From positions 1 to 5,204 of the forward strand of contig UQSX01000139.1 in assembly GCA_900543715.1 (NCBI GenBank): a stretch of DNA of 5,204 nucleotides, written 5' to 3'. The notes under the pieces were generated by a model, which worked only from the letters and a program-made list of their open reading frames with translations, ran no database searches and was not told the origin of the DNA. How positions within the stretch are numbered: the first letter of the stretch is position 1; each line of letters begins with the position of its first letter. The position numbers were made by a program, and so were the translations under genes. Of this stretch, positions 1 to 4,454 are shown one piece after another. Source of the stretch: an uncultured Blautia sp. Lineage in GTDB: Bacteria; Bacillota; Clostridia; Lachnospirales; Lachnospiraceae.

Positions 1-40
1 TGCGGAAATTTTAAAGTTTTATACTTTTTCATTTTCCGCA
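1..40. repeat. Inverted repeat, possible bidirectional terminator
   Basis: TGCGGAAA (1-8) and TTTCCGCA (33-40) are perfect 8-bp inverted arms. Inside them AAAGT (13-17) can pair with ACTTT (23-27). On the plus strand the hairpin is followed at once by GTCTTTTTCATTTT, a T-rich stretch as at an intrinsic terminator. On the minus strand, after rsfS, the bases that follow lie outside the window. It could end rsfS transcription, a convergent plus-strand gene to the left, or both. The 24-nt span between the arms is longer than usual for a terminator. Confidence 0.5.
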
Positions 41-55
41 GTCTTTTTCATTTTC
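24..55. repeat. Two copies of a 13-nt direct repeat
   Basis: CTTTTTCATTTTC occurs exactly at 24-36 and 43-55, a 19-bp period. The first copy overlaps the right arm of the inverted repeat. No minus-strand reading frame runs through the area apart from a 10-codon ATG frame, which I do not call. Confidence 0.7.
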
Positions 56-68
56 TGCTTATCTCTGT

Positions 69-428
69 TCAGTTATCTGTATTAAAAGTTTCCCGCTCTA
101 CCAAAACCCCGTCTCTCCAGATACGTTCCAGGTCATAGAACAGGCGGTTTTCCTCATCAAAAATATGGATGACTACGTCTCTGTAGTCCATCAGGATCCA
201 GTTTGCTGTCTGATATCCCTCCATCTGTTTCGGCTCTACTCCGGCTCTGCCCAAAGTCTCGCTGACATTGTCTGCCATAGCCTGTACCTGATTTCGGTTG
301 CTGCCGCTGGCAATGATAAAATAATCTGCCAGTGTAGAAACTTTTTCGATATCAATGATCTTAATGTCCTGTGCTTTTTTATCTTCCATAGCCTCACAGG
401 CAAGACGAACCATTTCTTTACTTTCCAT
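69..428 (-). CDS. rsfS: Ribosomal silencing factor RsfS
   Basis: RsfS (RsfA, YbeB/Iojap family) binds L14 on the 50S subunit and blocks joining with 30S when nutrients are short. The predicted protein is 119 aa, the normal size. The N-terminus MESKEMVRLACEAMEDKKAQ and the core DYFIIASGSNRNQVQAMADN (35-54) are typical. The later segment, 71-104, contains GYQTANWILMDYRDVVIHIF and ends LERIW. The start at 428 is chosen from homology of the N-terminus and AAAGGG 5 nt upstream. It overlaps the yqeK stop by 11 nt. It is the last gene of the group visible here, followed by a repeat-bearing noncoding stretch. Confidence 0.96.
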   Translation of the reverse strand: MESKEMVRLACEAMEDKKAQDIKIIDIEKVSTLADYFIIASGSNRNQVQAMADNVSETLGRAGVEPKQMEGYQTANWILMDYRDVVIHIFDEENRLFYDLERIWRDGVLVERETFNTDN

Positions 429-1032
429 TTTTTCCCTTTCTCTGCTTTTTTTCCAGGTGAAGAGTTTCATAGTAGTCAAAAGCCTTCTGTGTCATAGGAT
501 CCAGAATCTTATTTCCGCTTCCCAGATAGGAAAGACTGTCTTTTAAAATATAGTACATACCTTCGTCCAAGTCTCCAAAAGCCACTTTCCGGATCCATGG
601 AAGCCTGGGTGCCTTATTCCTTCCCGGCTCGATATAGTCTGCAATATATACGATTTTCTCCAGCTCACTCATCTTTTCTTTCCCCGTAGTATGCCACCGG
701 ATAGCAGAAAGGATTTCTTCATCCTCGATCTGATACTTTTCTTTTGCAATGTAAGCTCCCAGCTTTGCATGGAGAAGGAACGGATTCGATTTTTCTACAG
801 ATGAAATCCGTATATTTTGCTTTTTGCAGATCTTCAGTTTCTTTTTATTTGGGATACATTTTGCACAATCATGGAGAAGTCCTGCCATCTGGGCCTGTTC
901 CATATCACAGTCATGGGCCATGGCCAGGGAAGCAGCAGTATACATCACGCCAAGAGTATGCCTGTATCTGTCTTTATCCAGATACTTTTTTAATCTTTTT
1001 TCGTATTCTGCAAAATCATACTTCATCTTCAT
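418..1032 (-). CDS. yqeK: HD-domain Ap4A hydrolase YqeK
   Basis: YqeK-family proteins are HD-domain metalloenzymes that split diadenosine tetraphosphate symmetrically into two ADP. This protein has 204 aa. Counted from the chosen ATG, the likely metal ligands are His25 (RYRHTLGV), His54-Asp55 (LLHDCAK), His88 (FLLHAKLGAY), His114 (IRWHTTG) and Asp132 (YIADYIEP), giving the H..HD..H..H..D order of the family. The family segment IEPGRNKAPRLPWIRK follows. The C-terminus is strongly basic (KKQRKGKNGK). The ATG at 1030-1032 is preferred to the GTG one codon earlier because of the spacing to AAGGA. The gene overlaps nadD by 17 nt and rsfS by 11 nt, so translation of the three is probably coupled. 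The LCP/LytR-type gene that can follow yqeK in related clusters is absent. Confidence 0.93.
   Translation of the reverse strand: MKMKYDFAEYEKRLKKYLDKDRYRHTLGVMYTAASLAMAHDCDMEQAQMAGLLHDCAKCIPNKKKLKICKKQNIRISSVEKSNPFLLHAKLGAYIAKEKYQIEDEEILSAIRWHTTGKEKMSELEKIVYIADYIEPGRNKAPRLPWIRKVAFGDLDEGMYYILKDSLSYLGSGNKILDPMTQKAFDYYETLHLEKKQRKGKNGK
434..439 (-). promoter_or_regulatory. Ribosome-binding site deciding the rsfS start
   Basis: AAAGGG, inside the last codons of yqeK, stands 5 nt before the ATG at 426-428. Two earlier in-frame ATGs (477-479 and 468-470) would add a basic stretch unlike the family and overlap yqeK by 60 nt or so. Confidence 0.7.
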
Positions 1033-1654
1033 CACAGTCCTTATATATATTATTCTTCTGTATATATTCGATTACCTGATCCGGCACATAATAGGCCAGG
1101 CTTCTTCCCTTTTCAATCCAGGAGCGTATCATTTTGGATGAAATATCGATATTTAGAGATTCCAGTTTCTGAATGTCCCCCTGGTATTTTTCCTCTAAAT
1201 TCCGGATGACTCTGTCCAGTTTTTCATCACTGGTATGGTTTCTGGTACCTACCAAAATGGTACAGGCTCCCAGTATCCTTCCCGGTTCTCTCCACTCCTC
1301 AAAAGTGTAGAGGGAATCCGCACCCAAAATAAAGTAATAGTCTGTGTTTGGGTTCTGTTCTTTCAGCCGCTCGAGAGTCCGGTAAGTATAAGTGTATCCC
1401 TCTTGGTGCATTTCTTCCAGCGACAGGGAAAAATGGGGATTGGAAGAAATCGCCAGACAGACCATATCCACCCGCTGACGATCCGTAGCCCTGTCCTCTC
1501 TGGCCCGCTTATGAGGAGGATTCCCGGCCGGCATGAATAAAACCTTGTCCAGATGAAACTGATGATATGCAGTCTCCCCCAGTATCAGATGTCCGATATG
1601 AATAGGATCAAAAGTACCTCCCATGATACCTATACGCTTCTTCTTTTCACTCAT
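1016..1654 (-). CDS. nadD: Nicotinate-nucleotide adenylyltransferase
   Basis: NadD transfers AMP from ATP to nicotinate mononucleotide, giving deamido-NAD, a cytosolic step shared by the de novo and salvage routes to NAD. The 212 aa fit the family. The nucleotidyltransferase motif GGTFDPIHIGH is at 12-22, with PPHK at 46-49, GADSL at 111-115 and the second ATP-binding motif ISSKMIR at 171-177. The last is often ISSTxIR, so Lys replaces Thr at one position. The start is supported by AGGAG 5 nt upstream and by the short distance to the first motif. The 3' end overlaps yqeK by 17 nt and contains that gene's ribosome-binding site. The neighbours suggest co-expression with ribosome-assembly genes, an arrangement common in Bacillota. 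Confidence 0.97.
   Translation of the reverse strand: MSEKKKRIGIMGGTFDPIHIGHLILGETAYHQFHLDKVLFMPAGNPPHKRAREDRATDRQRVDMVCLAISSNPHFSLSLEEMHQEGYTYTYRTLERLKEQNPNTDYYFILGADSLYTFEEWREPGRILGACTILVGTRNHTSDEKLDRVIRNLEEKYQGDIQKLESLNIDISSKMIRSWIEKGRSLAYYVPDQVIEYIQKNNIYKDCDEDEV
1038..1042 (-). promoter_or_regulatory. Ribosome-binding site deciding the yqeK start
   Basis: AAGGA, inside the nadD codons for Lys205-Asp206, is 5 nt from the ATG at 1030-1032. It is only 2 nt from the in-frame GTG at 1033-1035 and 11 nt from the next ATG at 1024-1026. The first ATG is therefore the best start. Confidence 0.7.
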
Positions 1655-1722
1655 GGCTGCTCCTCTTTCTTTTCGCTCCCGGGCAGGCGGCCGGAAGCCT
1701 GATCTTAAAACTCCTGTAAAAG
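1655..1722 (-). other. Intergenic gap yhbY-nadD with small GC-rich hairpin
   Basis: This is the longest gap inside the downstream gene group (68 nt). It contains CAGGC (1697-1701) pairing with GCCTG (1684-1688) around an 8-nt GC-rich loop, then a CCCGGG. No T-run follows, so it is not an intrinsic terminator. I found no promoter of quality in it. AGGAG at 1660-1664, 5 nt before the ATG, serves nadD. Confidence 0.5.
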
Positions 1723-2013
1723 TCAGGGAAGAAGGATTTTCTTTTTTTCTTCTTTTCCCTCTCTGTAAAGGACAATTTTCTTTCCAATGACCTGGACCAC
1801 CTGGGAATGGGTTCTCTCCGCCAGCATATCTGCCAGTCCTCTGGGATCATCCATACAATTCTGAAGCACACTGATCTTGATCAGTTCCCTTGCAGCCAAA
1901 GCCTCCTCCACAGCCTTTGTCAGCTCCGGGGTAAGGCTGGACTTTCCGATCTGAATGATCGGCTCCATCTTCATTGCAAGACTTTTTAAATAAGCTCTCT
2001 GTTTGCTTGTCAT
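1723..2013 (-). CDS. yhbY: YhbY-type CRM-domain RNA-binding protein
   Basis: This is a 96-aa single CRM-domain protein (YhbY; YqeI in B. subtilis) associated with pre-50S particles. Visible family features are the basic N-terminal helix (SKQRAYLKSLA), the loop IGKSSLTPEL (22-31), the segment AVEEALAARELIKISVL (34-50) and the strand QVIGKKIVLYR (74-84), followed by a lysine-rich tail. The loop reads GKSS, where many CRM proteins have a GxxG motif; family members vary here. The start is fixed by AGGAG (2020-2024), which overlaps the obg stop codon TAG and lies 6 nt before the ATG. It probably shares a transcript with obg. A different frame across the same bases is open but is a shadow. Confidence 0.93.
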   Translation of the reverse strand: MTSKQRAYLKSLAMKMEPIIQIGKSSLTPELTKAVEEALAARELIKISVLQNCMDDPRGLADMLAERTHSQVVQVIGKKIVLYREGKEEKKKILLP

Positions 2014-2022
2014 AGTCTACTC

Positions 2023-3315
2023 CTATTTGTAATAATCGAAATCAAATCCGTACATGCGCACGGTATCCCCTTCCTGGATACCTGCTTTTTCCAGTTCCTC
2101 CAGAATTCCGGAATCTTTCAGGAACTTCTGGAAGAACAAAAAGCCCTTTTCTGAATCCAGGTTGGTATACCCCAGCATTTTCTCTATCTTTGGGCCTTCT
2201 ACGATAAACACATGCTCGTCTTCTTCCGACTGTTCCACAGTATAAGGAAGATTTTCCCGTATCATCATATCTTCCGGGAAGAACTCCTGTTCAAAAACAA
2301 CCGGTTCCTTGTCGATAGAGTCCAGAAGCTGCTTTACATAGTAGAGCAGTTCTTTCAGTCCTTTTCCGCTCACTGCGGAAATACCAAAGACCTGGATACC
2401 CTGAGGTTCAAACTCCTGCCGCAGCTTTTCCACCGGATCTTCATCTCCCGGATAGATGGCATCGATTTTATTCGCTGCTATGACCTGAGGTTTCTTCATC
2501 ATCTCCGGATCGTAAGCTTCCAGTTCTTTGTTGATCTTGTAAATATCGTCTATGGGGTCACGTCCTTCTGTGGAAGCTGCGTCTACCAGATGGATCAGTA
2601 CTCTTGTTCTCTCAATATGACGCAGGAACTGATGTCCCAGTCCTACTCCCTGGGAAGCGCCTTCGATAAGTCCCGGAATATCTGCGATAACAAACCCTTG
2701 ACACCCCTCAAAATCTACCACTCCCAGATGAGGATTTAAGGTGGTGAAATGATAATTGGCGATCTGTGGTCTGGCATTGCTCACCCTGGAAAGAAGAGTA
2801 GATTTTCCTACGTTGGGGAATCCAAGCAGTCCTACATCCGCAATCACCTTCAGCTCCAGCTGCACCTCCAGCTCCTGGGCTGCCTGTCCCGGCTGAGCAT
2901 ACTTGGGTGCCTGCATAGTTGCCGTAGCATAGTGCTGATTTCCGTTTCCCCCTCTTCCTCCTTTTAAGACTACCTGCCGGGTATTCTCTCCCGACATATC
3001 AGCGATGACTTTTCCGCTGGCGGCATCTTTGATCACCGTTCCCTCTGGAACCTTCAGGACAATATCCTTGCCATCCGCTCCATGGCATCTTCTTTTGCCT
3101 CCCGGCTCTCCGTCCCCTGCGGCATATTTTCTCTTATGACGGTAATCGCTCAGGGCGTTTAATCCTTTATCCACCTCAAAAATCACATCGCCGCCTCTTC
3201 CGCCGTCTCCGCCGTCAGGACCGCCGCTGGGAACAAAAAGCTCTCTTCTGAAGCTTACATGTCCGTCGCCGCCTTTACCTGAGCGGATATAGATTTTCGC
3301 TCTGTCTGCAAACAT
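2023..3315 (-). CDS. obg: Obg-family GTPase, 50S ribosome assembly
   Basis: Obg (also ObgE/CgtA) is a slow GTPase that binds the 50S subunit during assembly and links growth to (p)ppGpp. The 430 aa match the family. Residues 1-158 form the glycine-rich OBG fold (GKGGDGHVSFRRE, GGPDGGDGGRGG, GGRGGNGN). The G domain follows: G1 GFPNVGKST (165-173), switch I TTLNPHLG (191-198), G3 DIPGLIEGA (212-220), G4 NKID (282-285) and G5 SAVSGKG (313-319). Residues from about 350 to the end form the C-terminal OCT domain, ending YGFDFDYYK. All motifs are intact. GGAGG lies 5 nt before the ATG. The gene stands behind an intrinsic terminator. The spo0B gene found between rpmA and obg in B. subtilis is absent. 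yhbY starts 9 nt after the stop. Confidence 0.98.
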   Translation of the reverse strand: MFADRAKIYIRSGKGGDGHVSFRRELFVPSGGPDGGDGGRGGDVIFEVDKGLNALSDYRHKRKYAAGDGEPGGKRRCHGADGKDIVLKVPEGTVIKDAASGKVIADMSGENTRQVVLKGGRGGNGNQHYATATMQAPKYAQPGQAAQELEVQLELKVIADVGLLGFPNVGKSTLLSRVSNARPQIANYHFTTLNPHLGVVDFEGCQGFVIADIPGLIEGASQGVGLGHQFLRHIERTRVLIHLVDAASTEGRDPIDDIYKINKELEAYDPEMMKKPQVIAANKIDAIYPGDEDPVEKLRQEFEPQGIQVFGISAVSGKGLKELLYYVKQLLDSIDKEPVVFEQEFFPEDMMIRENLPYTVEQSEEDEHVFIVEGPKIEKMLGYTNLDSEKGFLFFQKFLKDSGILEELEKAGIQEGDTVRMYGFDFDYYK

Positions 3316-3342
3316 AATATCCTCCGTCTAATCTTTCATATG

Positions 3343-3378
3343 AAAAAAAGTGGCTCCAAACCATAATGATTTGAAGCC
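3343..3378 (-). terminator. Intrinsic terminator between rpmA and obg
   Basis: On the minus strand, GGCTTCAAA (3370-3378) pairs with TTTGGAGCC (3352-3360). This gives a 9-bp stem with one G-U pair and a 9-nt loop, followed by AC and seven T (3343-3349). It has the form of a Rho-independent terminator for the rplU-prp-rpmA transcript. Only 27 bp separate it from the obg start, mostly ribosome-binding site, so obg and the genes behind it probably depend on partial read-through or on a promoter hidden in rpmA. Confidence 0.85.
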
Positions 3379-3393
3379 GCCCTGTTATCGTAA

Positions 3394-3684
3394 TTACTCT
3401 GCAGTAGTTACTGGAACTACAGAAACCTGTTTTTTGTCTCTGCCTTTTCTCTCGAAACGTACCACACCGTCTACTAATGCAAACAAAGTGTCGTCTCCGC
3501 CTCTTCCTACATTTACGCCTGGATGGATCTTTGTTCCACGCTGTCTGTAAAGAATGTTTCCAGCTTTTACAAACTGTCCGTCAGCTCTTTTGGCACCCAG
3601 TCTCTTGGACTCGGAATCACGGCCGTTCTTTGTAGAACCAACTCCCTTTTTATGAGCAAATAACTGAAGGTTCATCTTTAACAT
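3394..3684 (-). CDS. rpmA: Large ribosomal subunit protein bL27, with cleavable N-terminal extension
   Basis: This gene encodes L27 (96 aa), a 50S protein whose N-terminus reaches the peptidyl-transferase centre. It begins with MLKMNLQLF followed by [14 protein letters not shown]. The first nine residues are the Bacillota-type extension that Prp removes after Phe9, leaving a mature protein of 87 aa that starts AHKKG. The family core is clear: [13 protein letters not shown], the segment [17 protein letters not shown], and [12 protein letters not shown]. The Met1 start is supported by the AGGAGG 8 nt upstream and by the conserved extension. The gene follows prp by 3 nt and is followed within 20 bp by an intrinsic terminator. 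Confidence 0.98.
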   Translation of the reverse strand: MLKMNLQLFAHKKGVGSTKNGRDSESKRLGAKRADGQFVKAGNILYRQRGTKIHPGVNVGRGGDDTLFALVDGVVRFERKGRDKKQVSVVPVTTAE

Positions 3685-3687
3685 GTC

Positions 3688-4014
3688 TTACACCTCCTCG
3701 AATATGACATCCAAATAATCCATATATTCTTCTTCTATCCCCTGCAAACCGAGGATAAGAGAATCCAGAAGCAGTTTTGATTTCCCGGAATACCCCGGTT
3801 CCATCTTAAGATACAGACCTCCCTCTTTCTCGTCCACATCAACGGAAAAACCGTCCTCTGTAAACTCTTCGATGGAATTCACTGTATTCTGGGTCAGAAC
3901 CGACACAGCCGCACATACAATGTCACTGCCGCTTTCAGCATAACCTGCATGTCCCTGTACGGCAAATCCTGAAATCTTCCCTTCCGAACTCTGATAAATC
4001 GTTACTTTAATCAT
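3688..4014 (-). CDS. prp: Ribosomal-processing cysteine protease Prp (YsxB family)
   Basis: Prp cleaves the N-terminal extension from L27 so that the ribosome's peptidyl-transferase region can mature. The protein is 108 aa, normal for the family. The catalytic pair is visible: His22 in QGHAGYA and Cys34 in SDIVCAAVS, with Asp31 nearby. The His22/Cys34 numbering equals that of the Staphylococcus aureus enzyme, which supports the chosen start. The gene sits between rplU and rpmA, the usual place, 5 nt after rplU and 3 nt before rpmA. There is no recognisable Shine-Dalgarno sequence before its ATG, so translation probably depends on ribosomes finishing rplU. Its last codons contain the ribosome-binding site of rpmA. 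Older annotations may call it a DUF464 or ribosome-associated protein. Confidence 0.95.
   Translation of the reverse strand: MIKVTIYQSSEGKISGFAVQGHAGYAESGSDIVCAAVSVLTQNTVNSIEEFTEDGFSVDVDEKEGGLYLKMEPGYSGKSKLLLDSLILGLQGIEEEYMDYLDVIFEEV
3693..3698 (-). promoter_or_regulatory. Ribosome-binding site of rpmA inside the end of prp
   Basis: AGGAGG, formed by the last sense codons of prp (GAG GAG GTG), lies 8 nt before the ATG at 3682-3684. It favours that ATG over the in-frame ATG three codons later, which would be 17 nt away. Confidence 0.8.
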
Positions 4015-4019
4015 AGGGA

Positions 4020-4325
4020 TTAAGCATTGATCTTTTCGATTTTTACTTTAGTAAACTGCTGTCTGTGACCGTTTTTCTTGTGGTATCCGGTTTTTCTCTT
4101 ATACTTGTAAACGATAACTTTCTTTGCCTTACCGTTTTCAACTACAGATGCAGTTACTGTTGCGTTGGCAACATCTTCACCAACTTTTAAACCGTCATTG
4201 CTTACAGCAAGTACCTGGTCAAATGTAACCGTTTCACCAGCTTCTGCTCCAAGCTTCTCTACTCTGATAACATCGCCTTCGGCTACTTTGTACTGTTTAC
4301 CACCTGTTGCAATAATTGCGTACAT
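4020..4325 (-). CDS. rplU: Large ribosomal subunit protein bL21
   Basis: This gene encodes ribosomal protein L21 (101 aa, the usual length), a 50S protein that binds 23S rRNA. The N-terminus [14 protein letters not shown] is typical of the family. The C-terminal part, about residues 71-96, carries the basic L21 signature ([18 protein letters not shown] and what follows). The start at 4325 is chosen because it begins the conserved N-terminus and has AGGAGG 6 nt upstream. The longer in-frame reading to 4436 would add 37 unrelated residues and overlap the promoter. It is the first gene of the rplU-prp-rpmA unit, and its stop lies 5 nt before prp. Control is probably by the promoter and leader just upstream. 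Confidence 0.98.
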   Translation of the reverse strand: MYAIIATGGKQYKVAEGDVIRVEKLGAEAGETVTFDQVLAVSNDGLKVGEDVANATVTASVVENGKAKKVIVYKYKRKTGYHKKNGHRQQFTKVKIEKINA

Positions 4326-4403
4326 ATGGCACCTCCTATTATCATTACTCGCCAAATATGGTGGTCCGCTATGGACACTTCGACCTCTTTGTGCGGCATA
4401 CGA
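4326..4403 (-). promoter_or_regulatory. 5' leader of rplU, candidate L21 autoregulatory leader
   Basis: The predicted transcript has about 76 nt before the rplU ATG. It contains a short hairpin (GTCC at 4373-4376 pairs with GGAC at 4364-4367, loop ATAGC) and an alternative pairing GGTC/GACC that uses the same 3' arm. It ends in the ribosome-binding site. An L21 leader RNA element is known upstream of rplU in Bacillota and is thought to mediate feedback by L21. The position here fits, but I cannot match the consensus structure by eye. A reading frame runs through the leader in phase with rplU, but it starts in the promoter and its product does not resemble L21, so it is not counted as coding. 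Confidence 0.45.
4332..4337 (-). promoter_or_regulatory. Ribosome-binding site that fixes the rplU start
   Basis: A perfect AGGAGG lies 6 nt before the ATG at 4323-4325. It decides against the upstream in-frame ATG at 4434-4436, which overlaps the -35 element. Confidence 0.85.
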
Positions 4404-4407
4404 TAGT

Positions 4408-4436
4408 ATATTACCATCATTCCTTCGTTCCGTCAA
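4408..4436 (-). promoter_or_regulatory. Sigma-A-type promoter of the rplU operon
   Basis: On the minus strand, TTGACG (4431-4436) matches the -35 consensus at 5 of 6 positions. It is followed by exactly 17 bp and then TAATAT (4408-4413) as the -10. A TGG directly before the -10 gives an extended -10 (TGN), which offsets the 4-of-6 hexamer. Transcription would start at about 4401-4403. It is the only good promoter I found in the window and sits just after the stop codon of the membrane-protease gene, as expected for the head of a ribosomal-protein operon. Confidence 0.75.
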
Positions 4437-4454
4437 TACATAAATTTCATTTTT

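Noticed and set aside
21..52. Ten-codon minus-strand frame after rsfS
   Set aside because: No ribosome-binding site of quality, and it consists largely of the AT-rich direct repeat.
429..479. Longer RsfS start with MTTMKLFTWKK
   Set aside because: It overlaps yqeK deeply, is unlike the family N-terminus, and the internal ATG has a suitable ribosome-binding site.
1684..1701. GC-rich hairpin before nadD as a terminator
   Set aside because: The stem is only 5 bp and no T-run follows.
1647..1871. 74-codon minus-strand frame across the end of yhbY and the gap before nadD
   Set aside because: It is out of frame with the clear CRM domain, shows no family features, and YhbY has its normal length, so there is no sign of a frameshift.
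2212..2739. Long plus-strand open frame opposite obg
   Set aside because: It is a shadow of the obg coding sequence; no recognisable domain, and obg motifs are intact on the other strand.
3385..3425. Possible obg promoter near the end of rpmA (TTCCAG, 18 bp, TACGAT)
   Set aside because: It matches the -35 at only 3 of 6 and the -10 at 4 of 6 positions, and it would transcribe into the terminator; too weak to call.
4326..4436. N-terminal extension of L21 by 37 residues in the same frame
   Set aside because: It starts in the -35 element, has no resemblance to L21, and the internal ATG has a perfect AGGAGG at 6 nt.
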